DNA of 64,000 nt from Platerodrilus igneus (GCA_036346225.1 JARFIW010000999.1:6989001-7053000); one strand, 5' to 3'; counted from the stretch's first letter, positions 12,003 to 23,096 are shown. A program made the numbers and translations. The notes: generated from the sequence alone by a model not told the origin.

Positions 12003-13312
12003 ATTTTATTTTATTTTTTATTTTTTTTTATTTTATTGTTTTATTGCCCAACAGTAATAACCATTTACAGGTCAAAAATATAGAACAAACAAATTTTATA
12101 CACATGTGACCTACAGACTAAAGTTTAAATATACAAACGTACATCAACATTATCTTTATATATAACAGAATCCAAAGCAGTGTTATTTATATCTATTTGT
12201 GGACTTAATCTGTTCAAATTTTTACACATTACATTTATGGGTGCTTTTTTGCATATATTAGTTCTACTAGTAGCAATCTTAAATGTTTCTATATATCTAG
12301 CTTCTAGCCCAGGTACGTTAAATGGTATTTGCAATAACAAAACTGCACAATCTATTTGATTGTGTAACAATTTATATAAAAAACACAGACCAGAATTTAT
12401 TGTTCTTGTTTCTAATGACAGCAATTTAAAATTGTCAAGTATTTCAATTTGATTACAACCTCTTATAGGATAACCACAGTTTGTTTAAAGCTTAAGTATT
12501 TTAAAAATTTTCTTTGTACTGCTTCTAACATATTCTTATACAATAAGTATATAGGTGACCAGATTAAAGAGCAATATTCCAGTTTGGTACGTACAAGGGA
12601 GTAAAATAGCAACTGTAAGCTAAATAAATCATTTAAACCTTTTGCGTTTCTAATCACAAATCCCAAGGAACCACTTGCTGCATTACATAGTTCTTCTATA
12701 TGTGGAGAAAATGACAGGGTTGGATCATATACTATCCCAAGATCCTTAATTCTATCATATCTATTAATAGGTGTATTATCAATTTGATATTCAAATAGTA
12801 AGAGATTCATTTTTGTTGTAAATATCATGCATTTACATTTTGCAGTATTTAGGTGTAACCTATTGTTTCTACACCAATTAACAATAAAGTTAATTTGTTG
12901 TTGTAAGTACTTACAATCAGAATAGTCTTTTATGGTTGAATAAATTTTTAAGTCATCTGCAAACAACAAATTATCACACTCCAGTGTGTTGGGAAGGTCG
13001 TTAATAAATATTAGAAACAACAAAGGGCCAAGATTGGACCCTTGTGGAACTCCAGATGTAGGCACAATTATATCAGAAGTAAATCCATTATACCTCACAA
13101 CTTGTTTCCGCCCCAAAAGATATGATCTAAACAGCACCAATAAGGTTTCACTAAAACCATATTTATTCAATTTATTCAGCAAGACAAAATGATCTATTTG
13201 ATCAAAAGCTTTCTGAAAGTCTAAATATATCGTATCAACTTGTAGTTTCTGCTCAATGGAATTGGCAACATACTGAGTAAAAACTGTTAGATTGGATAAA
13301 GTACTCCTTTTT
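12003..13312 (-). mobile_element. Jockey/CR1-group LINE, 5'-truncated, inserted into another LINE
   Basis: Reading on the - strand: STLSNLTVFTQYV at about 13305, VDTIYLDFQKAFDQIDH at about 13200, then an open frame 13182-12463 with SGVPQGSNLGPLLFLIF and the catalytic LLFADDLKIYS. A C-terminal frame, 12424-12125 (GLCFLYKLLHNQIDC ... FNVPGLEARYIETF), follows after a frameshift. The T-rich block at 12001-12045 is the element's A-rich 3' tail. The endonuclease and the N-terminal part of the RT are missing (5' truncation). Frameshifts near 13190 and 12440 inactivate it. Confidence 0.85.
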
Positions 13313-13627
13313 TCTATAATAATTGCATTGGGTAATGCATCCTATATAAATATAAATAGAATTTTTATATTACAAAAAAGGACAATGAGTCTGTTAACAG
13401 GAAGTAAGGCTAGATATACTTGTAGGTGCTTATTTAAGCAGAGCGGTATTCTAACTGTACATTGTATTTTTATTTATGAGGTGTTTCTCTATGTAAAAAC
13501 ACACGAACTCACAAAGCTCAAAAATGCGCATCATTATAATACTCAAAATATATGCACATTACTGTTTCCTAAGCACAGACTAATAAAATATAAAGGAAGT
13601 TCAAAATATTCAGCCACAAGAACCTAG
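13313..13627 (+). pseudogene. LINE ORF2 C-terminal fragment
   Basis: A + strand frame ending at 13625-13627 carries the typical LINE C-terminus: ALGNASY, RIFILQKRTMSLL, RCLFKQSGILTV, IYEVFLYVKTHE, HHYNTQN and FPKHRLIKY. It is the expected continuation of the RT fragment at 11701-12000, on the other side of the - strand LINE insertion. Roughly fifty residues of connecting sequence are missing at the junction. Confidence 0.72.
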
Positions 13628-13644
13628 AACACGTTTCCAGATGT

Positions 13645-14025
13645 GGAGACAATAATTAGGTCATTACATCGAAAAACACGCATTAAACATCACTCCGATC
13701 AAAACACTACCGCTCTAGTTGAGTTCCCGGTATTACAGTGAAGTCTGTAATTACCAGCAAAAATAGTTTGAGGTACAAGAATGTTCCATATCATTTTTTC
13801 AAGTATGATAAAAAATTCCCGAGACAAACTCGGCATATTTATGCATATTAAAATATCTTAAACCTAGAATGTAACTAATAATTTATAAACTAAATAGGAC
13901 CAGATTCAGGAAACAAATGAAACTTCTTTAACTTCTAAGTGAACATAATAAATTTAATGAGTATAAAAAGTAGAAAGGGGTTATCCAATAATTGAAAAGC
14001 CGAGTTAATTCATTTAACACGTCAA
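13645..14025. repeat. Unclassified dispersed repeat, copy 2
   Basis: Second copy of the repeat at 11374-11700. It starts right after the LINE C-terminus, so it may be that LINE's 3' UTR. The placement of copy 1 upstream of an RT fragment does not fit that simply. Confidence 0.65.
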
Positions 14026-14965
14026 AGTATATCCAAGTATGATGAATACATGAAAGATGCATTTAATAAATCAGATTGATTACTCATGATCTCGAGAAGA
14101 TGATTTTCCACATCAAAATGATTAAATCAAAATTTTGAAACTGGAACAAGATGTTAAAAATCATGGTTCTTCACTGGATTACTACAATAAAGTAATGAAA
14201 AAATTTTCCAAACTCATAACTGAAAAGTATCGCAAATTCAATAAATTCTTTTTAAAATGTTATGCTAGAACAAGGACGTACCTAAGACAAAGCTTTAAAT
14301 GAACGTTCTGTGAAAAAACCTTCAGCATTAAATGATTTACGTTCGCGAAAAACTAAAAATATCTTGAAAAAATTGTCAATTTGAGTAGACGTGTTTCATA
14401 GAATATTTTTAGAAATACTAATTAACAAAACAAATCTTTTCATACTTGTTTATAGAAATGTTAGAGCATTCGTGCATTATCTATAATGTTGTATTTCTTT
14501 TTAATTTCAACATTTACTAAACCATAAAGTTATACTTCTAATAAAATTAATTTTAATTGGTACATTCTTATAGAATATTATTTACAGTTGTTCCTATTGT
14601 TACACGGTAGTTAGAAATATATACTTATACCTACTGTGGGATCGTTGGTAGCGAGGTATCTTGATTATAAATTTCTAATTAATTTATTAATGTTTAAATG
14701 TGCACGTCCATATGTACGTTTTATTATACGTTTACTGTACTGAATTATATCATGACCATCTAACGATAGATATGTCTTACGTTGTTAAACTTTTATCATT
14801 ATTATTTACTTGCATACTCTAAAGATATTTTTTATTACTGAAAGGACTTGGTAGCTTAATAAACTTCTGCACCCCAACACCTATTTTATTAATGAGTATA
14901 AATGATTGTGATTTCACCTAATATTTTGTTGAAAGTTAAAAATAATACGTTTTTTATTATTTTAG
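14026..14965. other. OR intron end, nothing recognised
   Basis: AT-rich sequence without a supported frame. A polar, K/N-rich degenerate frame near 14080-14310 has stops every few codons and no domain. The stretch ends in the branch and polypyrimidine region of the OR last exon. Confidence 0.4.
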
Positions 14966-15016
14966 ATTGGAAAGGGGTCATATTCATACTTTGCCATAGT
15001 ACGAAAACCAAGTTAA
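14966..15016 (+). CDS. Odorant receptor, last exon (C-terminus)
   Basis: A 51-bp exon follows a good acceptor (ttattattttag). It reads IGKGSYSYFAIVRKPS and a TAA stop, the typical insect OR C-terminus (the SYSYFA-type motif). It is in phase 0 with the exon ending at 7620 (donor gtaagtg), so the two join to give LTTFVS-IGKGSYSYFA. This implies a 7345-bp intron holding an I/jockey-like LINE fragment, a BEL/Pao end and nested LINEs. Alternative: the last exon of a separate neighbouring OR gene. But no other OR exons are visible between, so one gene is preferred. Confidence 0.82.
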   Translation: MGKGSYSYFAIVRKPS

Positions 15017-16730
15017 TTACACAAAGTTACAGCGAATTCTAAATGATTATGTTAATCTATTCACTGCTGGTATGCATTTTTCACGTTTGGAATAAGTCAA
15101 ATAAAACTGCTATGTCGTCACGTGATGAACCATCTGCATGATGAATCTCTATGTATAGTTTAGGATAAAACAAACACCAAATAGGTTAAAACTTCTACTT
15201 CTAATGATAAGAAAATCATTAAATTTGTATACAGCTTTTGCAATATAGGACGAATACGAGATCAGAAAGGACAGTGTGAGGCAAACAAAATGCAACAGAA
15301 ATAAGAAGCACTGTTTTTCAAATATACAATCTGAGCAATCAAATTTTCAAATTATAAGTACAATTTAGACCAGTAATTGTTTTTAAAAGTTCTTTAATTT
15401 TGTGTTGACTCAAGAGAATGTTTTAACATCTCAGTATAACATTGTACCTCGCATTATAACTTCTACTCATGCATGCATTCACATTTCAAATACCTTTCTA
15501 CGTTGCAAAACCTGTTCATATGAATTTATACTTAACAATTTTTATATTAATAAAAAAAATCCAATGTGTTTTTAATTATCAGTTTAAATGGTATCACGTT
15601 CACCAGAAATACACAAGTGAGAACAAATACAGGTGAGAAGTGTGCCTACTTTTATTGAAGTAATTTCAGTTACAAATTAAATGTTGAAATGAAATGGTAC
15701 TGCTATAAACCAGCTCTGTATATGTATGCATTATCGACTCCCTAACAGAAAGTTCAAATTTACTAAAATACTTCCGAATTGTATGTGGCGCCATCACTTC
15801 AGAATTCTTTTAAAAATTAATCCTTTTCCTCTAAAATTTGATAGGTTTAGCTGTCTAAAATGAAGGTGTGGCTTTGGGTAAGCATTGGATCTCCTCAAAA
15901 ACATCTACTGTAATTTGAGGAAAAAGTTAAAAATATATAGAGATACATCTCCTACATGGAATACATATAAAATTGTACAGAAAAAGTTCACATTCTGTTC
16001 AATTCTAAAAAGTGCACGGTGTTACAAAATTAAATAAACATGTAGCCAAAAGAGTTGCGTTTAAATATTGCATTAATATAAAAACCCTTCTTAATTCCCA
16101 AAAAATACTAACCATGGTGTGGGCACTCTATGTACGATTCTGTGGGTGCATTTTAGTATTAACATTATCAGATTAGATGGCGCCCACAATTTTAACGGCT
16201 ATAATTGATTGTCATTTATCTGACATTATTTTAACGTTTAAAATTGTTTATCTAACCGTAGCCTTAATTAAGATTGTTTAATTCGAATTGCTGTATTTCA
16301 AAAAATTCATTGTGAATTATGATTTTGATAATTGACTTTCTTGAATATATCCAGGTGTGCGTTTAACAAAAACTACAATCAGGTTTAGTTAAAATTACAT
16401 TAGTCAATGGTTGTTATTACATACTAAAAATTAAGAGAAACTGATTTAAGTTAAAGCTTGGCTTTTGTTTATACATTACTCTTTATAAGGGAGATTCATG
16501 TTTGTTAGTCTTTGTAACAAATAGTAGAATAATGAGTTACATATTTTTATCTGAATGGATTATGGATATGTACTTTACTATGTGATAGGTTATGAAAATA
16601 ACAAGTTGAAAATGCAAGGCATTGTCGCAACAAACTTCCAAATGTAGACTTACTTTAAAACAATTTAAAGAAATTAAAATTATTATGTTGTAATAATTAT
16701 AAGTATTCAGATAAAAATAAAAATTAATTC
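15017..16730. other. Downstream of the OR gene: AT-rich, no gene seen
   Basis: Presumed 3' UTR and intergenic DNA. AATAAA-like signals occur (for example near 15544), but which one is used cannot be told. No frame longer than about 60 codons and no TE motif was recognised. Confidence 0.35.
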
Positions 16731-17060
16731 CCCGGGGGGGTCGGGTATCCGTGGTCAGATTTTGTGGGGTGTACCATATTTCGACTCAGCTATGTTAGGG
16801 GAGTCCAAATATGTATCGCACATTAATTTTGGACCTATTTGAAATTTTAATTTTCCGACGGAATATCGCGGGGCACGGCGTCCCGTGGCTCGATTTCAAC
16901 TGACATCAAAACTTAAGCTCAGGACACCGAGCTGAATCGATTGATGTATCACACATTGATGTCCGACCATTAGAAAGGCCTCGGACGGACAGACGGACAG
17001 ACAGACGGACGACAAATCGATTTCATAAACGAACGAAGTTCTTTGAAAATGCCACTAGAC
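16731..17060. repeat. GC-richer repeat-like block with a GGACAGAC tandem run
   Basis: Composition changes sharply at the run of seven G at about 16734. The block includes phrases such as tcgcggggcacggcg and ends with a tandem of GGACAGAC-like 8-mers at about 16983-17010, then a short AT-rich flank. A related GGTCTGTCTGTC run (opposite sense) is at about 37115-37135. Probably part of an uncharacterised interspersed element; no protein seen. Confidence 0.45.
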
Positions 17061-17900
17061 ATAATTTTTCAAATCTTGATAAGAATGAAATACGTTTAGA
17101 TTATTGCTTTTTTTTAATTTGTATGTCGATGGCCTGTATTTTGTTGTATTTGTCAATAGTACCTGAAATCAGTTTTCTTCTTCCTATAATATGCAATAAC
17201 CCAACAATATATTTAGGTAAAATGTTCTGTTTATTTCATTTCTTAAAATGTATATATGATGTAGAAGTTTATATTTTCAGTTTTATTAATTTCGCCTATG
17301 TACATACATAAAGTATGTATGTAGTTCATTTCAGTTGTAATGTATCAATATGTAAATTGTCTTACGGTTGATAACAGAACTTGTTATATTGTTAATATGC
17401 AAATAAAGTGGGATCATATATACATCAAGTCAGTCGGTCTACACCTTTGGTTTAACCATGTCAATACTTTGTAATAACAGTTTATAATAAGCGAGAACAT
17501 TTATTCTATTATACTTTACAAAACTCAAGTTGGTGTTTATTTCTATCAAGAACGTCACATTAGTAAAATATGGAAATAGAAATTTTTGCATATATAAGCT
17601 GTCAGATTAATTTGCAGTGCTATTTTAGATGTGTACCATATCAGTGTTTTTAACCTTTTAAGTATAGTGTAGATGCAAACCAAACCTATAATTTCGTATG
17701 AAATATTAACACTAACTGCCCAGATGGCAGAAAGACGCCAACAATTTATAAACAGGAAGCACATCTATAGTAACTTATCTAACCTATGATACTAACAAAC
17801 CAACTTAACAAATAAATATGACAGTTTTCTTTTTTTTTTATCTAGGCCTGCTTTTAGAACATAACCATAATATTAATAATTGACTAGAACAAAATGAACA
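17061..17900. other. AT-rich, nothing recognised
   Basis: Short open frames at 17123-17311 (+) and 17764-17555 (-) are hydrophobic and low complexity, with no family signature or splice context. Confidence 0.35.
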
Positions 17901-17907
17901 AGTTTGA

Positions 17908-17990
17908 CAAAGACTATAGTCCATTCAAAATAACTTTAGGATGTCAAATGTAGTAATAAAGTGTGGGTAACTGTATGCAAATGAATACCT
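17908..17990. repeat. Half copy of the 19842-20100 MITE
   Basis: The sequence from tccattc...aactttaggatgtcaaatgtagtaataaagtg to aatgaatacctag matches the reverse complement of the right part of the MITE at 19842-20100. Confidence 0.65.
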
Positions 17991-18235
17991 AGCATTGCAC
18001 TTAAAGAATATTTAAAACTATAAAGGTTGGTAGTTTTGTACGGAGTTGCCGTCAATTTCTTTTGCAAATCCAAGCATTTGTCATTCGACATCTTATCATT
18101 TTGTTGTCCTGCTGGTTCTTGTTTATTTTTGGTTTTATCGTTTATGTTCTTGGATATTTTATAAAACAGTTTGTTTCAGAACTAAAATATATTATTTAAA
18201 TTGTGAATACATAAAATATATATTAAGTTTTCACA

Positions 18236-18811
18236 ATGTCTAAACCGTTAGATGCACGTGCTCAAAAAATGGTAGCTTCACTAATAGACCTTTTTAAAAA
18301 AGACATGATAATAATGGGTCTCTTCTACCAAGCACTTCTGTAAGAGACGTAAGTAATTTCTGTATTTATGAGTTTGATTCCAATCGAATAATTTAAAATT
18401 TGATGAAGTTAAGTAAACTAAATAGTTTCATTAAAAGTTGTTTGTTTTAGCGATTCGTATCAGCATTAAATATTACTATAGGCACTGTAAACAGCATTGG
18501 GAGTAGGTTCAATAAGGGTGAAGCACTAACAGGCCTAAAAAAAATACGTCCATGCAAGAAACCTGTCGTTGATATAGATGATGCGACAAAGATGCAATTA
18601 GAAATGTAATCTACCAGATGTATAAAAACAGCTAGTAATTTTTAAACCCCTTGAAAAGGAAATCATTTTTTGTATTTCAGAGGAGCACATTACTATAGAA
18701 ACGCAACAAGAAAACCTTTGTGAACGAGACTTGTTCAAAGGAAGTAGAACTTCTTTGTTGACAATTTTAAAGGATATCGGATTTCAATCTAACATGGATG
18801 AAGTTATTTAG
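18236..18811 (+). pseudogene. Spliced transposase-like gene fragment (helix-turn-helix N-terminal region)
   Basis: Three exon-like blocks with canonical sites. 18236-18348: MSKPLDARAQKMVASLIDLF, then NNGSLLPSTSVRD one frame over; donor gtaagt. 18451-about 18650: RFVSALNITIGTVNSIGSRF ... KKPVVDIDDATKMQL; acceptor ttgttttag. 18681-18811: EHITIETQQENLCERDLF ... SRTSLLTILKDIGFQSN, then TAG; acceptor tgtatttcag. The layout (helix-turn-helix, a KKPVVDIDDATK-type linker, then SLL..LK.IGF) matches the N-terminus of a common insect DDE-endonuclease transposon gene, from my recognition of the family. The DDE domain is absent. There are frameshifts in exon 1 (near 18303) and exon 2 (near 18600), so this is a dead fragment. 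Confidence 0.62.
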
Positions 18812-18893
18812 AAGTATTAGTATTAACTGTTGTTTGGTCAAGTTTAAATTGCCTTTTTGAGCACTTAACACAGCTTAGTTTGTTGTTTCCAGT

Positions 18894-19440
18894 TGTTACG
18901 TGCCGAAAATCGGCACTAGACATTTTTTAATAAAGTTTTAATATGCGGGAATTTCGCGCCACAAATTTAAAAGACTTGGTACACGTATTTCCGTTACTTC
19001 AGAAGTGGTCGCACGAATTTCGCGCCGAAGCGTGTGGCAGAGAGAAAAAGTGGGGAGTTTCCGCAAGACGCTGAGGACTTGCCTTTTGTAACGCCAAGAG
19101 CAGGGGTCTGGTATCGTATCGCATCTTTTGTTACATAGATTCCCTTTTTCTTTTTGATTATCGTTCCCTATAAACCCGTTCCTTATCGTTCCCACTACAT
19201 ATAGAAAGAAGAATAAATTTGGACGCAACCTGGCCTAATAGCAGCCCACGACCCGAGAACCATCATGAAATAATCCTGAAGGAAGCCCGCAGCCGCCATC
19301 TTTAAATAATCCTGAAAGGAGCCACGAGCCGCCATCAGGAAGCAATTCTGTGAGACGCTTTACATATTCACGTAAGTTCCCCGTGTGGGTTTTTATAATA
19401 TATTTTAGAAATTTGAAATTTATGTGTAATAATATGCATA
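18894..19440 (+). repeat. Possible solo LTR or promoter-like block
   Basis: A locally GC-richer block begins TGTTACGTGCCG, contains a TATA-like tacatatag near 19197, an AATAAA at 19212-19217, and two adjacent copies of an approximately 40-bp phrase (aataatcctgaa(a)ggag(cc)...gccgccat) at about 19269-19340. This order fits U3-R-U5 of an LTR. No paired LTR or pol is nearby and no target duplication was identified. Confidence 0.35.
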
Positions 19441-19490
19441 TTGTGTGACGTCATTGACAGATGGGCGCGCTAATACATTATGGATTATCG

Positions 19491-19770
19491 TTACCAACTG
19501 TCTTTTGTGACTCTTGTGCCGCGTCGACAATAACATAAGACAGTTAGTAAGTCACATGTTGAGAATTGGTTTAAGCAGGAATGTACGGAATATTGGTTTT
19601 CTTCATATTGGTGTTTTGGTATTGTAGTGTTGTCCTTTGTAACATCTATTTGGCAATTTTTATCATCTAATTCCGCGAGATTGTTGGTATTTGTTTTTCG
19701 GATATTGGTAAACTCAAATCTAAGAACAATTTTATTTGTCACTTTGATCATTTTTATAACTATCAATTTC
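19491..19770 (-). other. Possible exon of unknown gene (or chance ORF)
   Basis: On the - strand an acceptor-like ttgttcttag at about 19721 is followed by an open frame (FEFTNIRKTNTNNLAELDD ... TCDLLTVLCYCRR) that ends at a donor-like gtaacg near 19492. It could be a further exon of the C2CD3-like gene, which lies upstream on the same strand. But the phase does not match the donor at 20507 directly and no C2 motif is clear. Confidence 0.2.
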
Positions 19771-19841
19771 ACATGATAATTCATAAACAACATTAGTTAT
19801 ATGAAATAACTAAGTGCTTAAAAGGTAAGAGCGATATAGTC

Positions 19842-20100
19842 CATTCGCTTAACTTTAGGATAACGTCACAATTACATAAAATGCTATTTTGCCAAAGATG
19901 AAATAAACTCTAACATATTCAATGAAAGATACATAAATATTCCCATTGGCAAGAGGAATTAGTGACAACATCATGCATAACTGTCAACCTTTATGTGTTA
20001 AATGACAGTATCCTTCAAGCGGAACTCTAGGTATTCATTTATATACAGTTGCTAACACTTTATTACTACCTTTGACATCATCCTAAAGTTAAAACGAATG
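19842..20100. mobile_element. MITE with approximately 28-bp terminal inverted repeats
   Basis: The left end CATTCG(C)TTAACTTTAGGAT and the reverse complement of the right end (CATTCGTTTTAACTTTAGGAT) match over about 28 bp with few mismatches. The inner sequence is about 200 bp and non-coding. An inverted partial duplicate of flanking sequence also occurs (19737-19800 against 20104-20165). The superfamily and target duplication could not be decided. Confidence 0.55.
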
Positions 20101-20507
20101 TTAATTACGAATTGGCATGTGAAATTTATAGTTATAAAAGTGATCAAGTGACATAAAATTCCAAGCAACAGCATGCAATTCACTTATATCGGTTGTCCTT
20201 TTTTCGCAGCATATTTAGAAAATATCTTACCTAAATCAACATGATCAGTAACCATTTGACAAAAAATAAAAGAACTATATGTACGTTTTTCTCATAGTTA
20301 CTTAAGAACTAATAGAATGATCGGTTGTGCTTAGTGTGTATCGACTGTCCATGTCGCTAGTTTCTTCAGATAAATTTCCAAAAAGTTCTAGCAACACAAT
20401 TAGTCAAATGCTAAATACAAACCATGGTATAATTAAACGAATTTCTTTAATAAAAAAAAATGTAACCTAATAATTTAATTAAAGATGTCTATTTAAAAAA
20501 AACTAAC

Positions 20508-20957
20508 CTTCTTCTTCCAATTTTTTCGAGCATATTCGAAAATGATTGGTGTTTAATCCAGAGTCAACTTTAGATTGACCACTTCGACTATGTACATTCA
20601 CCAAAGATTCTGGCAATGTGTACTCCACAAAATAATTATGGCATGTACTAAGAGGTAATCTGTACTTAGTATCTAAAAATGTTGTATTTACCTTACGATT
20701 TCCAGCCTGATTTAATATTAAACTATTTAAAGTGACTTTTAAAGAATTAACATATTTAAAATAAAATACAGATTTCGATCGGTAGCTTTCCTGAATAGAC
20801 TTTGTAATATCATCGGCCAGTATATTCTGTGCAGTTTGTTTGTCAGTTAATGAAATAGAAGCATCTTGGTGTGGTGACACTTTAAGCTGACTAATATAAT
20901 TATTATTAGCACTACATTGGCATTTATGGTTATGGTTACACGCATTATTTATGTTAT
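20508..20957 (-). CDS. C2CD3-like gene, exon with start of a C2 domain
   Basis: A 450-bp exon on the - strand runs between acceptor CTATTTTCAG (at 20958) and donor AAG-GTTAGT (at 20507). The protein starts NINNACNHNHKCQC and contains SVFYFKYVNSLKVTLNSL. It ends LSTCHNYFVEYTLPESL ... TNHFRICSKKLEEEG. The FVEY.LP box followed by a [V/F]R..SSK-like strand is the recognisable beginning of the C2 domain found mid-protein in C2 domain-containing protein 3, a distal centriole protein needed for cilium assembly. The exon begins in phase 1 and so fits the phase-1 donor of the exon at 62132-62375. It ends in phase 1; the following exon was not found. The frame is clean over 149 codons, which supports a real host exon. 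An internal ATG at 20994 lies upstream of the acceptor and is not the start. C2CD3 identity is recognition only. Confidence 0.6.
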
Positions 20958-20999
20958 CTGAAAATAGACATTTAAACGAAACATTTTTAAGCAAATTTC

Positions 21000-22313
21000 A
21001 TGCAAAGTAGCTCTGTTGAAAGTTCCAAAATTTGTGTTGGTTGCAAAAAAATTATTGATGGCCGCAATATAATAGAAAAACTTGCAAGTGCAACTGGGTC
21101 AAAATTTAAACAAGGACAATTTCAGTCGCTGACGGTAAGCAAGTTATCTAATAATGGCATTTGAATGAAATACTTATTAAATTAATATAAGAAATTAGCA
21201 TTATACATAAATCATACGTAAACGGCAATTTAACTTTTTTAAGTGTAAATTAAAAAAAAACACAAACTGTATCGGCATTCACGCATCCCAAACACACGGT
21301 CAAGCGAGAACTCATCACTTATTTTCACAATTCAGTCACCTGCACTTATAAAGATATTTACTCTTTATTAGAAAAATGTTGAAAAACTGTATTTCAATAT
21401 TTATTGTGTTAATATTGAAATTTTAAAATATTTATAACCACCGAAATTCAAGTGTCAAACGTATTTTGTATTAGCGATGGCGTAAATATTAATACAACAT
21501 TTAACAGCGACTTATTTAGTAAGACAATGACCTTCAGTGCTACCGTGCATCGAGTTATTTAAAGCAGAGGTTTTCATAAAAACACAATAAGTTTAATACT
21601 ACTTATAATTACTAGCATATGTATTCTAATGTACCTGTAGCACTATTTGTTAATACAATGGATATGTTTTTAATATCAAATATGTGGTCATAATGTTGGT
21701 TTTTGTTATACTTCACTACATAAACTGAACTGTCATGCTGTCAAAAACGTGGAAATTTACATACTTTGTATCGACACTCACATTATTACGCAATACTATC
21801 ATGACCACTGACTGGTATTTATTGTGATTGCCACTTCGCATAATATTTTCCAGCGTTACTCAGTTAAATAACATATTCAAATGAAAATATGTCAATTTGA
21901 TATTGTTTATTAAACACTCACTACACTTTGCAGATTTCATGTAAAATTGTATTGCGAAATGAAAACGAAAAGTGCGAATCTAGATTTGCAGGCCTTCAAG
22001 GCAAAATTAAGACATGACAAAGACATAGAGTTGAACTGGAATCAAAAAGAAACTTAGAGCGACACGCAAAAATTATTGATCATTAGAAAAGCGCTACCAA
22101 GAAATTAAAGAAAAGCGAAAACTACAACATACTTGTTTAGAAAGCAGAATAACTTCACCGCCGCATGTTAACTTAGAAGCTACTTTAGGCCATGAATTTG
22201 GTAATGACACGCAAAAGAAAACATTGAAGTACAAAAATTAAATTTCACAGAGAGTGCTGAACTATATTCTAAAAATGAAATTGCATTACCAAAATATGGT
22301 AACAAAAAATAAA
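21000..22313 (+). pseudogene. Two-exon gene or pseudogene: Cys-containing N-terminus plus coiled coil
   Basis: Exon 1, 21000-21134: ATG, then QSSSVESSKICVGCKKII ... GQFQSLT; 45 codons, donor gtaagc, phase 0. Exon 2, 21934-22313: acceptor ctacactttgcag; ISCKIVLRNENEKCESRFAG, then in shifted frames a charged helix (LESKRNLERHAKII, LEKRYQEIKEKRKLQ) and NEIALPKYGNKK with stop at 22311-22313. The CVGC pair and a later Cys hint at a ZAD- or LIM-like zinc-binding N-terminus, but this is weak. At least three frameshifts or stops interrupt exon 2. It lies inside the large intron of the C2CD3-like gene and on the opposite strand. Function unknown. Confidence 0.42.
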
Positions 22314-23092
22314 GGAAACTTGTAACGATTTTATTTTCCATCATTATGTCTACAGATAATTAATCTATTTACTTAATAAGAACCAACGTAAAGCATAATA
22401 ATGCTACACAATCCACTAAATAAATATTACATATTGTCCAATAAAATATTAGCTTTCAATTCAAATTTTAATTTATGCGGTGACAAAAGATACTTTTCTA
22501 TTAGTGTCATTCTTAAAGCTTCCTCTGTTAGACGATTGTAGCGTTGGGCTTGTTGTCAAGCGGTAACTCACGTGATATTATCACTTCCAATACAGCTGTC
22601 GTCAGAAGAAGTCGAATTGTTCCTTGAACGCAAGGACGATGACGTTTGAGGAATCTACGTGTTGGAAGCACGTGAAATTTAAATTGTTTTCGTGAGATAA
22701 TGTCGTCTCCGACGGCACTTTTGTTGTCCACTTGCTGGAGAATAGCTCGCAGATGATGAGTCGATATTTTGTTTGAAGGGCCTTTGGTTAACATGCAACT
22801 TTGAAATAATATGCAACTTTGAAATCATATGCAACTTTTAGTTAACAGAACTTTTGTTTAACGTAAAATTTTGAATAACATGCAATTTTTGTTAGCATGT
22901 AATTTTATTTAATATGCAACGTAATTTTAATCAACATACAACGTAGGAAAATTTAGAAAATTTAAGAATTTAACCTTTGTACGAATGTGGATTTGACGAG
23001 TATCAATTAGTTAATATGGACGCCGTGATATGGTTTGGAGCTTCAATAAGCAACAAATTTGGTAGTACCGAATTGGAGATTTCCTTTATTTA
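22314..23092. other. AT-rich, short 'atgcaactttgaaat' direct repeats, no gene
   Basis: At 22791-22850 the phrase atgcaactttgaaat(a/c)at occurs about three times in tandem, with looser copies to about 22925. A GC-richer open frame on the - strand (22794-22528) has no recognised domain and may belong to an old element. Confidence 0.4.
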
Positions 23093-23096
23093 AGTG
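23093..23096. repeat. 4-bp target site duplication (left, AGTG)
   Basis: AGTG precedes the TGTAAC start of the 5' LTR and is repeated at 31167-31170 after the 3' LTR. Confidence 0.85.

Noticed and set aside
20958..20994. ATG at 20994 as the start of the C2CD3-like exon
   Set aside because: A good acceptor (CTATTTTCAG) lies downstream of it and the exon phase matches the distant first exon.
22528..22794. GC-richer - strand frame of 88 codons
   Set aside because: No recognised domain, no splice context; probably chance or an old repeat.
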